DNA from: Symbiodinium microadriaticum
Lineage: Eukaryota; Sar; Dinophyceae; Suessiales; Symbiodiniaceae
Direction of reading: 5' to 3'
Assembly: GCA_001939145.1 (NCBI GenBank)
Contig: LSRX01000178.1
Span: forward strand, 675,722 to 739,721
Length of the DNA stretch: 64,000 nucleotides
This document shows, piece after piece, positions 51,969 to 63,204 of the stretch (position 1 is the first letter of the stretch; each line of letters opens with the position of its first letter). Below the pieces are notes generated by a model. The model saw only the letters and a program-made list of their open reading frames with translations. It was not told the DNA's origin and ran no database searches. Made by a program: the position numbers and the translations under genes.

Positions 51969-52078
51969 AAGCATTCGGCGGCTTGGGCTGAACGTAAGGC
52001 GCTTGGACTTCTGCCGAGGTGCTTGCCAAGGTGGTCTCGGTTCGACGCTCCCACTCGGCGCGCCACGCAGTAGTCCTC
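51966..52078 (-). CDS. Candidate exon ending at a family C element
   Basis: After TAAATCAG| the frame reads EDYCVARRVGASNRDHLGKH, 37 codons plus two bases, up to TTTTG|GTAGGT at the element edge. A TTTAGGG array lies right. Confidence 0.45.
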
Positions 52079-52084
52079 CTGATT

Positions 52085-52681
52085 TATAGGGTTTAGGGTT
52101 TAGGGTTTAGGGTTTAGGATCTATGTCTATGGTTTAGGGTTTAGGATCTACGTTTAGGGTTTAGGGTTTAGGGTTTAGGGTTTAGGATCTATGTCTATGG
52201 TTTAGGGTTTAGGATCTACGTTTAGGGTTTAGGGTTTAGGGTTTCGGATCTATGTTTAATTAAGGTATTTATGGTTTGAGGTTCAAAGTGCAGGGCCACT
52301 GTCGGGTTTAGTTTGGGGGTTTGGGTGCCTGGGAGCTCAAGGTTTAAAGCCAAGAAGTGCACCCCTAAACCCTAAACCCTGAACCCTAAACCCTAAACCC
52401 CAACACCCCAAACCACAGAGCCCTCATTAGACCAAACCCGGAAATCATCAAGCCTAAAACCTAAACCCTACGCCCCAAACCCCAAGGAATCTCAATAGAC
52501 TGGGGATTTCGCACCCATGGACTCCAAAATGATGAAACAGCTCCTAGGGCTTAGGGTTTAGGGTTTAGGGTTTGGGGGCGGGGGGTTTGCGGGTGTTAGG
52601 GGTTTCAGGGGGTTAGGCGTGTACGGGACACGCTTCAGAAGGCCGCCAGTCTTTAAGTCTTTGCAGGGTCCCAAAGCCGCC
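52085..52681. repeat. TTTAGGG array with ATCTATG units, then CCCTAAA
   Basis: 52085-52250 repeats TTTAGGATCTATGTCTATGG-type units three times. CCCTAAA units 52360-52400. No supported gene. Confidence 0.65.
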
Positions 52682-52791
52682 CCCTAAGGGTCCATGTACC
52701 CAAATAGCAGAAAGTTTGGCCCCAAAGTACCTATATCAGCACTACCGTTAAGGCCAAAGTATATACTATTTGGGCACATGGACCCTTAGGG
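52682..52791. repeat. 110-bp palindrome
   Basis: Arms CCCTAAGGGTCCATGTACCC and GGGCACATGGACCCTTAGGG, continuing inward as CAAATAG/CTATTTG. Confidence 0.65.
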
Positions 52792-54902
52792 ACCGGATCG
52801 GACGTATTGGGCTTTCTCAAACCCTAAACCCTAAACCCCTAAACCCTAAACCCCTAAACCCTAAACCCTAAACCCTAAACCCCTAAACCCTAAACCCTAA
52901 ACCCTAAACCCCTAAACCCCTAAACCCTAAACCGAAGAAATACAGAAAATCATGCTACGGCCGATGGACACGACCATGCCCAACCTTAGGTGCCTAAACT
53001 ATGGGAAGGGTGGGTCTAGACCCTAAACTTTGGGCCCTAAACCCAAACCCCTAAATAGACCTGATTGCAAGTTTATGGGTGTTTGGAAACTTCAGGGCGT
53101 CTCTAGCCTCTTGGGTGTAACACTCCCTAAACTTTTCAACCCTAAACCCTAAGCCCTTAACACTCTTAACTCCACATCTTAGGGTTTAAGGTTTGGGGTT
53201 GAGGGCTTTGGGTTTCGGGCTCGGGTTGGGGGACTGGGCAACGAAACCATGAAAAGCCAAGAGGCCACGTCGGTGAAACTGAAGATTCCTTGGTTTCACC
53301 CTAAATCAACCTAAAACCCTAAGAAACCCGTATAAAGTAAAGGGTCCTAAAATCCTGGCGAAGTCAAGTCCCACACAGCTTAAGCAGGCATGGTGATGAG
53401 GGGATATGATGTAAGAGTTTTAGGGTTCTAGGGTGTAGGGCATGGGGTCGAGAGTCCCTAAACCCTAAACCCTAACCCTAAACCCTATGCCCTAAACCCT
53501 AGAACCCTAACCTCCTGGATCATATCCATTACCCTAAGGCTCAAAATAGCCCAAAAGCCTTATGTAATAGGGTCTTTGGGCCCAAAAGCCTTAAAATATG
53601 AGTCCTTAGAGCCTTAGGGTTAGGGCTTCGGATTCTTTGGGGACTTCGGGTCTACCCAGGGTCACAAGCTCAAAAGGGTCTTGGGTTTCGGGTGCTTAGG
53701 GTAGGGGTTTAGGACTTCAGGGGTTTAGGAGTTTCGGGGTTTCGGGGTTTAGGTGTTTAGGGGTTTAGGGGTTTGGGAGTTTTGGGGTTTAGGGGTTTTG
53801 GGGTTTAGGGGTTTAGGAGTTTCGGGGTTTAGGGGTTTCGGGGTGTAGGAGTTTCGGGGTTTACGAGTCTTCTCGGGGTTTCGGGGTTTAGGGGTTTAGG
53901 GACTTGGGGGTTTAGTGCTTCAAGAAACCATGTAAAGCCCTGAGACCAACCTCAATATGTCAGAAATCTCACGTTTGGCGCTGCAGAGGTTTTAGGGGGG
54001 TTTGGGGGTTTAGGGGGTTTAGGGGGTTTAAGGGGTGTAGGGGGTTTAGGGGGTTTGCCCAAGATGACTTTGAAAACCTCGCTCTACACCGAAAAGCCTG
54101 AACCCTAAACCCTAAACCTAAAACCCCAAAGCCCTAAAGCCCTAAAACCCTCAAGCCCTAAAACCCCTAAACCCTAAACCCTCGGCACATACCGAACTGC
54201 CAAGCCCGCAGCCCACAAAGCAGCCCAGAACTCTTTTAAAGAAAAATTTCGGGAAAGCGGTTCGGTCAGAATGGTTTAAGGTTTAGGGTTTAGGGTTTGG
54301 GATTTAGGGTTGGGGGGTTTAAGTCAACACTTTGGGCCGAAACGTGTCGAAACTGTCCGCAAGCTAACGTATCGCACCCTCAAAAGAGACGCGTCAGCCT
54401 GAACTCCTACCTTAGGCCCTCACCCCTCAAGCCCTAACCTTCAACCAAACCCTTCGATTCTGGACCGAAAGCCCAACAAAACTCCCCTAAACCCTAAACC
54501 CTAAGCCTTAAACTCTAAACCCTAAAAGCCCTAAACCCTAAACCTTTAGCCCGCAGCAAGGGGCTGAACTCGCGCCGGCGCAGAAGCCTCGAATGAGCAT
54601 GGCTTTCCTTAAAGGACCCTAAGTAGCTCTACTGGGATTCGTACGCAAACCACCATCATGGTAATCCCTAAGTTGTCTAGGGGCTTAATGGATCCAACTG
54701 AAGTTACAGAAGGTTTTAGGGCTTAGGGTTGAGGGGGCATTTAGCATTTCGGTTTTTGGGTTCGAAACAGTTTGTTGGTTGTTACTGAACTGCTAGAGCA
54801 ACGTTTAAGACGATGCTCCACCCCAAAAACACCATTACCCTAAAGCCGCCAAAACGCCTGCACCCCAGGTCAAAGACCCCAGACCCATGAACCCTAAACC
54901 CT
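52792..54902. repeat. Telomere-like arrays and unassigned islands
   Basis: CCCTAAA array 52815-52935, TTTAGGG and TTTCGGGG-type arrays 53690-53905 and 53990-54055, C-rich arrays 54100-54185 and 54485-54550. Islands between are too short or ambiguous. Confidence 0.5.
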
Positions 54903-55244
54903 CTAAGCCCGCTCTTCGCTCGCTGAGCTGAGGCCTGCGAGCCGCTGCATCTTGGCTGGCGACTGTTGGAAGTGCTTGGCCTCAAACAGATCATCAGCCA
55001 TCTCTTGGGCTGCATTCTTGATACCCTTGATATCATTACAGGCATCCAACTCCGCCTGCTTGCGGTCAATCTTTCGCTTCTGGGTCTCCAGTTTGGCCAA
55101 CTCCTTGTGGGCCTGTTGGTCGATCATGACTTTGCGGCGCCACTCGGTGACGGCCCCCTTCTCCGTCATTTCCTCACGGATGATCTTGATCACCATGAAA
55201 GCTTTGGCTTCCTTGCTGAACCTGCCAGTCATCTGGCTCAGCAC
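54903..55244 (-). CDS. Terminal exon of a coiled-coil protein
   Basis: After the acceptor CACTCCTGCGAG| a 113-codon frame runs to TAG (54903-54905). It is strongly charged and helical (AHKELAKLETQKRKIDRKQA), with a long coiled coil through the middle and end SSASEERA. It is the longest open frame outside the retrotransposon that has helical protein character and a plausible splice site. Its complement is also open but less protein-like. The protein family is not recognised; upstream exons are not found. Confidence 0.6.
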   Translation of the reverse strand: MLSQMTGRFSKEAKAFMVIKIIREEMTEKGAVTEWRRKVMIDQQAHKELAKLETQKRKIDRKQAELDACNDIKGIKNAAQEMADDLFEAKHFQQSPAKMQRLAGLSSASEERA

Positions 55245-55748
55245 CTCGCAGGAGTGCCCACCACCCCCTAAACCCCATGGACCCCTTAAGCCCCTTACAG
55301 CCCTTAAGCCGCTTAACCCCTAAACCCCTAAACTCCTAAACCCTAAACCCCTAATACAACCCCTAAACCCCCTAACCCGAGTCCCCCAAACCGTCGGCAG
55401 CCTCCTCCCCAAAGCTTCAAGGCCTTCCACTAGGTCGCTAAGGTCCCCAATACCGGGCTCTTGTTCAGGAGTTTGATTTTATAAGTTTAGGGTTCAGGTT
55501 TTTTGTGTGTTTTGGGGGTTTAGGGTTTACGGTTTAAGCTACCACAATAAAGAGGGAACGATAGTAAATATAATAGGGTTTCTTTATACCCAGAATAGGC
55601 CTGAAACAATCTGAGTGCCGTTTCTTCCTAGCACCCAAGCTGAATACGGAGCCCCCCAAAAAATCCCAAACTAAACGGCTGTAACCTAAAACATTAAGGG
55701 AGTCCCCAAAATCCCACAATCAAACGGGCATCACCTAAAACCTCAAAG

Positions 55749-55949
55749 CCTAAACTCTACTCTCCTTATGTATTCATCCGGTTGATGACATAAATCCTGC
55801 CTTACCCATAATAAGCAATATACCACAATTACCATAGTTTAGGGTCCTTAAGGTAATGCAGGATGTATACCATCAACAGTATCAGTGGCCTTGGTTCCCG
55901 AAGGGTACTGCTGTGCGACCCACTTACTCCCGTGAAAGCCATCGAGTGA
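55749..55949 (+). CDS. Two-exon gene end split by family A element
   Basis: Exon 55749-55780 (PKLYSPYVFI plus two bases) ends ATCCG|GTTGATG. After CAACAG| (55879) exon 55880-55949 continues in phase as ISGLGSRRVLLCDPLTPVKA and stops at TGA; a GTGAAA donor at 55932 is possible. The junction codon is CG+T (Arg). Function unknown. Confidence 0.48.
55779..55879 (+). mobile_element. Family A introner-like element, copy 12
   Basis: Canonical ends CGGTTGATGAC and ACCATCAACAG. The predicted intron 55781-55879 is 99 bp. The clearest forward-strand copy with both canonical splice ends. Confidence 0.85.
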
Positions 55950-55969
55950 TGGGCCACGGCAGTGTTGGT

Positions 55970-56120
55970 TTAGGGGCTAAGGGTTTAGGGTTTAGGGTTC
56001 AGGGTTCAGGGTTTAGGGTTTAGGGTTCAGGGTTCAGGGTTCAGGGTCTAGGGTTTAGGGTTTAGGGGCTAAGGGTTTAGGGTTTAGGGTTTAGGGTTCA
56101 GGGTTTAGGGCTTAGGGCAG
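55970..56120. repeat. TTTAGGG array with GGGTTCAGGG variants
   Basis: Includes a ~70-bp higher-order repeat (GGGGCTAAGGGTTTAGGG twice). Confidence 0.75.
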
Positions 56121-56617
56121 TGTATCCTCAACCCTTCCCTGCCCATGATGAGTATACAGTAGAAGCCCAAAAAGTTGGCGACCTAATAGCCTCAATCCTT
56201 AAGAGCAGTGCATAAGGAATCCCAGCACTATTTGTCCCTACTTCATCCGGACGGTCTCTAACTTGTTGGGTGATTCACTATAATGGATCCAGGAGGCGTT
56301 CGTAAAGTCTGCCCGGAGCCCTGATGAGAGTTCGTGACCCGAACCATTAGCTCAAGGGGGCAGGATGGGCTCGATTTAAGGCTTAGGGTTCGAGATGTAG
56401 TGTGTATGGCCTCGGTTTAGGTGTTGCAGGCTACGAGGTTTCGGGGTTAAGGGTTCGGGACTTGGGGTGCTTGGAGCGGAATCCAGCGGCAAGCGGCAGA
56501 GCACTCGTCGTGCCGCGGTTGCCACGGCCCAGGTGTGAGTGCACAAAGGTCTGCTCAGCGCAGAGCGGGTTCACCTTACTGGCAGGATGAAGGGCTTAGG
56601 TTTTAGAGTCTTGGGGT

Positions 56618-56831
56618 TTGTGGTACTTAGCCGAAGGCGGGGTTATAAGTTATAAAGTGTCCTGCTTGAAACGACACAGTGTTGCCCTGCTCTTGCTTAA
56701 TCAGTCACAGGCATTTGGGGCGCAGGGATGCAGCTCCAAATGCTGCTTGAGTTTCGTCCACCATCCACACTACAATCAAGCCTCAAACGCGAGGTGCTGA
56801 AAGAGAGGATGAGGGGGACTCAGGTACTACG
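56618..56831 (+). CDS. Candidate exon region upstream of family A copy 13
   Basis: A frame open over 56618-56800 contains, after the acceptor GCTTAATCAGTCACAG|, the Cys-rich stretch AFGAQGCSSKCCLSFVHHPH. Two other frames stay open up to CTACG|GTTGATGG (one reads EVLKERMRGTQVL). The correct frame is unresolved. Confidence 0.32.
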
Positions 56832-56930
56832 GTTGATGGTATAAATCCTGTATTGCCAATAATAAGGAGTATACCATAATTCCCATAGTTTGGGGTCCTT
56901 AAGGTAATACAGGATTGATATCATCAACTG
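56830..56930 (+). mobile_element. Family A introner-like element, copy 13
   Basis: TA on both sides. Starts CGGTTGATGG, ends ATATCATCAACTG. An AG would need the flanking TAG (56931-56933). Confidence 0.8.
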
Positions 56931-57059
56931 TAGGTCATGATAAGTCGACTCTGAACTCTACTCTTGACCCACTTACTCAGCCCCCTCATCCTCAAAGCCT
57001 CTGCTCTACTTTTGCTCGACTTAACTGATCCTCTAAATAGGGTTCCGGAGCCACAAAAA

Positions 57060-57420
57060 TACCCTAAACCCTAAACCCCAAACGCCTAAACCCTAAACGC
57101 CTAAACGCCTAAACCCTAAACCCTTAAACCCTAAACCCCAAACCCCAAACCCCTAAACCCCTAAACCCTAAACCGCGTAAACCTGAAGCCTGAACACCAA
57201 ACCTAGAAGGCCCCGGGAACGGGATGATGTAGGGTTGATGGGGACTTAGCTGCTTAGGGTTTAGGGTTTAGGTTTTTTTTTTTTTTGTCACCTCTTTTCC
57301 TTCCGCACGGTTTTGATTGGTCGGAATGCCTCTCAGGCTGAGGCCTGGGACCTTCGGGAAGAAGTGCAGGGTTTAGGGTTTAGGAGAGATGTAGGGTCGA
57401 TGGGGATTTAGTTGCTTAGG
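57060..57420. repeat. CCCTAAA array, poly-T and duplicated segment
   Basis: C-rich array 57060-57180. GATGTAGGGTTGATGGGGACTTAGCTGCTTAGGG-like segments occur twice (about 57225 and 57388). A T run lies at 57273-57286. Confidence 0.6.
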
Positions 57421-57911
57421 GCGCGAGTTTTGGAGTCGCAAATTTGGCGGTTGGTTGTCGTGAGGCGTTTCGGGTTTAGGGAGTTGGGGCTTAGAGTATA
57501 AACTTCTGATGTGGGTCTTCTTGACTGCTAAGCTGACGCCGACCGACACGTTGCTCCAAATTCGTAGCCCTGGGGGGGCATTAGGGGGACCCTTGGGGAT
57601 GTAGACCCTCTCAAAAAGGTCCCATAGAAGAAGCGAAAGGTAGGGTTAAGAAGGGCTTTAAGAAGGCTCCCTGATACTACCTAGGACGTCCCCTTCAGAC
57701 ACCTCCACAGCGAAAGGCATTTATGACTCATGATCATTTAAGACTACCCTAAACCCTAAACCCGATACCCTAAACCGCCAAGCGGACAGCCCAAGTATTT
57801 AGGATTTAGGGTTCCCCAGTTAAGGTGTGGGCATCAACATGCTGACACCATACTGCCATACGAAGGGCACGGACTCAAAGGGCAGGTTTTTCTGCCGCTG
57901 CACATTGCCCT

Positions 57912-58170
57912 TCAGGCTACCGGGTCCTCACTTTCTGGTGCTTCTTCCTCTTGCTCTTCAAGGGGTTCATGGCCAGCTTGAGCCCGCTGTGCCTGCTCAC
58001 GCCGCCAACGTCTCCGGCGTGCCTTGGCCATGTCTTCCTGATTCCACCACTCCGTGATGCGGGATTTGCACCAGTGGTGAGTATGCGGCTGCTTTTGCCT
58101 CGCACATCCATGCAGGTGGCCACAGCATGACCCACAAGCCTCGCACGGCTCGTGGCAAACTGCTCGCCTA
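57912..58170 (-). CDS. Terminal exon, Cys/His-rich then acidic coiled segment
   Basis: Acceptor GGCCGCCTTTGCAG|, then one base and 85 codons to TGA. N-terminal part CHEPCEACGSCCGHLHGC suggests metal binding; then ITEWWNQEDMAKARRRRW and an acidic Glu-rich end. A second minus frame is also open, but lacks this domain-like composition. I cannot assign a family. Unique sequence continues to 58680 with overlapping frames on both strands. Confidence 0.45.
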
Positions 58171-58679
58171 CTGCAAAGGCCGCCCTTGTTTGTCAGGTTA
58201 AGAACCGCTGCTTGAACCGCCAACAGGGGAGAGCACTGGATGTAGGGCCCGGAAGCTCCTATCTACCAGCACAACCCTCCGACAGGCAAGCCCAAGACCT
58301 AGGCACTGCCTGTACCTGAGCCTGCCTTTGGTTGAAAAAAGGCCCTGATGGACCCTGAGGATCCAGCCTTCGAGGCACTTTTCGTAACCACGGGAGCACA
58401 AGCGTAAACCCAAGCTGCCGAACCCGCGCGCCCGGAAAGGGCCGCGCGCGTGGTCGAACCCACGCGCCCAGCCAAGGGCCGCAGTGGGCCCTGGGGCTTG
58501 GGAGTTTCCCAGAACAGCCCCCAAGTGTGGAGCACCGCAATGGACTTGGCTAGACCAACTGTCAAAACCAATCACAAAGCGGTAGCTTGTTTTGCGCTCC
58601 GCGGATTCAGTACGGGCCGCGGAAGCCCTAACTCCCAAGCCGCGGCACGACAGCGGACTCTTGGGCCCTGGCACCACAA

Positions 58680-59340
58680 CCCTATAAACCCGAAGCCCTA
58701 AACCCTAAACCCTGAACCCTAAACCCTAAGCCCTAGACCCTAAACCCTACGCCCCAAACCCTAAAGCCTAAAACCCTAAGCCCTAAACCCTAAACCCGGA
58801 AAACCCCAAATCCTACACCGATTCGGAACGAATGGCCAACTGCATCCTGGCCACGAGGAGCGGCAGCTTCCCGGTGGTCCGAGAGGGCGTTTTGGGAGAC
58901 ACGGGTCCTGGGTCCGGCTCTTCAGAGCTTTGGGCTGTTGGGGGGTTTAGGGTTTAGAGTTTTAGGGTTTGGGGGTTTAGGGGTTTAGGGGTTTAGGGTT
59001 TAGGGTCTTCAGGGTTTGGGGGTCTAGGGGTTTAGGGTCCCCAGAGACTCCAAAACCCCTTAGTTAAGGAAAATACCTTAAACCATAATCGGAACCCTAA
59101 TAAGGTTTAAAGTATATTCCTTACTTAAGGGGTTTTGGAGTCTCTGGGTCCGGCTCCACAGGGGCTTTTGGGGGTTTTAGGGGTTTAGGGTTTTGGGGTT
59201 TTAGGGCTTTAGGGTTTAGGGTTGTAGGGTTTGGGGGGGTTTAGGGCTTTAGGGGCCTAGGGTTTAGGGGTTTAGGGTTTAGGGTTTCAGCGTGTGGGGT
59301 TTGGGCCTTAGGGTTTAGCACTCAGGGCCTCAGGGGTGGG
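58680..59340. repeat. CCCTAAA and TTTAGGG arrays
   Basis: C-rich array 58680-58800, island 58815-58930, G-rich arrays 58940-59035 and 59165-59335 around a palindrome. Confidence 0.65.
59041..59147. repeat. Near-perfect 107-bp palindrome
   Basis: Arms of 44 bp: CCAGAGACTCCAAAACCCCT.. and ..AGGGGTTTTGGAGTCTCTGG, with few mismatches and a ~19-bp loop. Inner parts (AGGAAAATACC / AGTATATTCC) recall family A. Confidence 0.75.
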
Positions 59341-60812
59341 AGAGGAGGTCTGTTACAGTCCCTACATAATCCCCCTATTGTAGCACCTATATTCCTTCCC
59401 ACACTCTCCCGTAAGCACCAGCAGGTCAAGGATATTGAAGAATCATGCCTGTTTGCAGTTCGGTTGTTTTGTCCCTCGGGCGTTTCGGTAGAACCTGGAG
59501 AGATTTTGACAGCTTGTCCACGTAGTACTCCATCATCAGACAACGATCCTCTTGTGATCTTTCCATGGATGTGGGTTCCAGAACGGTTCTATAGGGTTCT
59601 ACGTGGTTGCACAAGCCGGTTTAGGATGGTGTTCTGAAGAACCGTTCATTGCCACGAAAGTGAGATACTCAAGCACCCATTCCAACAACAGCTGGGTGTG
59701 AAGCTCCGGGGTTTCGGGCTGCCAGTGAGGACCGGAATACCGTGCTCGACCCTAGGAAATGCCAAGCGACGATAGCCGTACTGCTGCGCACGCGCTTCGC
59801 GTTCTTCGTCCGTCTCGTCCTCTCAGTCCCGCAGCAGATGCAAGACAAATCCCCACCGAGTCGATCAATGCGGGTGCTCAGAGGGGCTACAGAGATTTTC
59901 GTGGGTAATAAGAAGTGGGGATATAAGTAGGATAGCTATAGGTAAAACTTACATTCAGGGCTTCCATATCACATAACCACCCTAAACCCTAAACCCTAAA
60001 CCCCCAAACCCCTAAACCCCTAAACCCTTAACCCCTAAACCCCTCAACCCCTAAACCTCTAAACCCCTAAACCCCTAAACCGGAGCTTTTCATAACCCCA
60101 GCACCAGATAGCACCACGAGAGCCTGCGGCCCAAATCTCTCGGCCCTACTCAAGGGACTAACGGCGAGACCCTGAAAGGGACATAAGGGCTTCGTGAGAC
60201 CGTATAACGGGTATATAAGGGTTATATAGGGTATTAGGATTAGGGGTCCCTTCTAGGGTCCCTCCTATTGTCCCTTAACCTAAGCTTCGCACCTCGCCTG
60301 GGAGACTATGTGCGGCTGCTGCTGTGGCTTTCGGGTTTAGGCTTCTTGTTTTCTTTATTTTTTTTTTGGGGGGGGGGTTCAGGGTTTAGTGTTTAAGGCT
60401 AAGGTTTATGGCCTTCTGCGGTAGTCTTCAAACTACATACATAAGACTCTAGTGGCACTTGGCTACGCAGACCTGCTGTGCAGCGTTACATGCTGCGTCG
60501 CATCTCGGCATGTACTTCGCTGAGACACCAAAACCCTAATCCCTAGAAAACCCAAAAACCCTAGGCCTTAAACCCTAACCCCTAAACCCGAAAACAACAC
60601 GTCCTCATCGGCCCCTATATCCGGGCCCAGCACTGCGCACGCTGTCTGCAGCGTCCGCGTGAAGGGCCTGGGGACCCGGTAGGCGATCTATATACAGAGT
60701 AGGCCTTGTTTAGGGTTAACGGTTTACGGTTTTGGAGTGGGCCTTACAGGGTTTTACTGGGTTTATAGGGCTTATAGGGTTTTGTGGGACTTTTGGTGCT
60801 TTGGGTTTTGGA
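59341..60812. other. Unassigned unique sequence with C-rich arrays
   Basis: 59340-59950 is unique with open frames on both strands but no good splice support. CCCTAAA arrays lie at 59980-60080. 60350-60380 is a T/G run. Short islands follow. Confidence 0.4.
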
Positions 60813-60912
60813 GGATCATGGGATTTAGTAACTAGGGTTCTAAATTCCCCATTTAGGGTTATAACTAAACATAATGCGACCTTGGTTATGTAGTTACTAA
60901 GTCCCATAATCC
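60813..60912. repeat. Family D palindromic element, 100 bp
   Basis: Arms GGATCATGGGATTTAGTAAC and GTTACTAAGTCCCATAATCC. Best family D copy. Confidence 0.7.
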
Positions 60913-61250
60913 ATTAAGTAAAGGATCTATCTATACGGGTTCTGTAAGGGATCAGTTTCAGGGTTTAAAACTAGAGTTTAGAAGCTGCACGGGTGCAACC
61001 ATGCGAATACTCGAAGTCGAACTGATCGAAATTTAGGCGCCTTAGTAACTTGAATGGGGTTTTTGTTTAGGGTTTAGGGTGGGGGTAATTGTACTGTTCC
61101 GGCTTCTATATTAGGTGATTACATCACCACTAGGTCACTTCTTTACTATAGCGGTAGCATTGTTCCCATTACATATTTTTGTTATTATTACCATGCTTAC
61201 TTTGGAATTGTAATAGTCCTACTTTTAGGAGTAATACCAACCCCGCGCTT

Positions 61251-61496
61251 TTAAAGCCGCAGCTCCCCAACCGAAGACTTCCGAGCGTGCGGTTCAGATG
61301 ATGCACGAGTCTCTCTCTCTCTCTCTTTCTCGTGCAAAGCCGCATCTCTATCGCCGGAATGCATGGCATGCTTGTAGACATTGATCAAGCCCACGTCCCG
61401 ACCTTTGAGAGAAAAGCGAACGTGGATAACGTGACCTGCCAGCGGGGTCGACCGTCGCGCCGACTCGAAAGGTGGACTCCCTAAGGGCAGGCTCAA
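61251..61496 (-). pseudogene. Possible LINE endonuclease-like relic
   Basis: One minus frame reads AGHVIHVRFSLKGRDVGLIN then VYKHAM, a pattern like the strand-loop segment of apurinic-type endonuclease domains in non-LTR retrotransposons (inference). Adjacent minus frames (61348-61683, 61649-61978) overlap it out of phase, as in a decayed gene. The relic is short and the call is weak. Confidence 0.22.
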
Positions 61497-61648
61497 TTCT
61501 CAATGACCTCTCCCAGCCAGCCCGGCGCACAGAAAGCGTCGGAAGGGACGAACGCGTCAAGCTCAATTTAATGACCGGCATGAGTTCTCTCATGTCGCTG
61601 GTCTGAAACAGGAAATCGGCAAGCGGCCGGAGCCAAATAAAACGAAAC

Positions 61649-61978
61649 TTAATCGTGGTAGACTGAATGAGTCCCCGTTCCAAACATCAGACGCCGAACG
61701 TATGTTTTGGGCACATGGAGAACGCGGCCGCCAGACACATGACCAGGGAATATCTCGTACGTGACTAATCCATCAACATACACCATGGGCCCCTGCCCCT
61801 GCCTGGGGGGCTCCTCGTGCCGCCAATGCTCTTGCACAGGTCCAAGGCGATTTTTACATCTGAGCCCGGGATTGGCGCCTGTCGTAAGGGACGCATGCTT
61901 TGTATGTGAGATATTTGTTTTCTGGCATGAGAAATCTACACTGTCTACACACAGCGCGGATCGCCGCCTCGGGAACAA
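61649..61978 (-). CDS. Open frame of ~109 codons, unknown
   Basis: Minus frame containing NRLGPVQEHWRHEEPPRQGQ and YVDGLVTYEIFPGHVSGGRV. It could belong to the same decayed element as 61251-61496. No splice support found. Confidence 0.28.
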   Translation of the reverse strand: MFPRRRSALCVDSVDFSCQKTNISHTKHASLTTGANPGLRCKNRLGPVQEHWRHEEPPRQGQGPMVYVDGLVTYEIFPGHVSGGRVLHVPKTYVRRLMFGTGTHSVYHD

Positions 61979-62601
61979 GCAGCTCTAAGTCCGCCAGCTG
62001 GGTGCTCAAGACCAGCATGCCCTTGACCTGACGCAGCGGAAGTCTTGCAGCGCGACTTGCTACATGTGAGCAGCCTGGCCTGCAGGATTTCCTCAGGCTG
62101 CTGGCCCTGACGAGAATGGGATTTGGTGTCAGTCGAGCCGGCTGGATACAAACCCCCCGGAAACTGCTGAAACAGCCTTAGACTTCAGAGGTTTAGAACT
62201 GTCGCAAATCATAAACCCAACACACGCAGCCGTCCTGGCGGTAGGGCTGCGAATTCTGGGAGTAATTAGGGCAAATTGCCACGAATCTGCTTCGGCTGGT
62301 AGAACTGCTCACCACCCGTCCACAGCCCCAGCCTGTCAGGGATCATCACGCAAGCATACGCGCAACGAAACGGCCACCACACCTGCGCGCCACGCGGCGG
62401 CCCATCAGAATCTCGCCGTCAAGGACGTCAACACCCGCCTTGCGTAGTCGCGACACAGCCGCACGCACAACGCATTCTAGACGCTAGAAGAAGACGTGGG
62501 CTTACAGAAAAAAATTCCTTACCCCAGCCCCGACGCCCAACTCAGTCCTGAATCGTGCTTGAGGCAGTCGGGAGCAGCTTGACCGTCAGCCCATCAAGCG
62601 G

Positions 62602-63015
62602 GTGCGATTCGCTGGGCGTGACAAGCAGCTGCAGCCGGGTGTAGGCCTGGCAGCCACAAAAAACAGCGCGGGCCACGGCGCGAAAGAACGACATGAATCC
62701 GACCGGCGCCTGCTGAAGATCCCGAGCTCCGCACAGCTGCCACCGCGCTGTCGGCGAAGCGCTGATCTTGGACTGGGAGTAGTAGACGCTGCTGTCTTCC
62801 CGGCCAAGAACAGCATGCAGTTCGCTAGGGAAGCCTTGGAAAGACGTGGGACAACTCTAGTCCGCAGCAGAAAACAAAAAGAAGCCTTCCTCCTTGCGCC
62901 TTTCAGCACCTTCTCCCGGGAAAAGTTTGACCAACTTCAGCGGCCGCTTCCGCGTCTGGAAATCGAATTCCTTGAACTCCTTCAGGGACTCTCTGAATTA
63001 CTTGCTGCTCTGTGA
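62602..63015 (+). CDS. Open frame of 137 codons, unknown
   Basis: Longest + frame of the right end. It contains AVFPAKNSMQFAREALERRG and ends LEIEFLELLQGLSELLAAL with TGA. No ATG at its left edge, so the start would be an internal Met (near 62812) or an acceptor. The opposite strand is open too. Confidence 0.33.
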   Translation: MRFAGRDKQLQPGVGLAATKNSAGHGAKERHESDRRLLKIPSSAQLPPRCRRSADLGLGVVDAAVFPAKNSMQFAREALERRGTTLVRSRKQKEAFLLAPFSTFSREKFDQLQRPLPRLEIEFLELLQGLSELLAAL

Positions 63016-63204
63016 ACTCTTATAGATATATGTATATGTGGAAATATGAGCCTCAATCAGCTGACACACCGGAAAAATTCACTCTGCTGACACTTTGAAA
63101 CAAGTTCAAGCCTCAGAAGACCATCCTCGAAGCGCATTAAGATCACCCTAATCGATGCAGAAACGCGATAGGCAGCGACGCTGAGCAAGACACCCGTAAC
63201 CACA

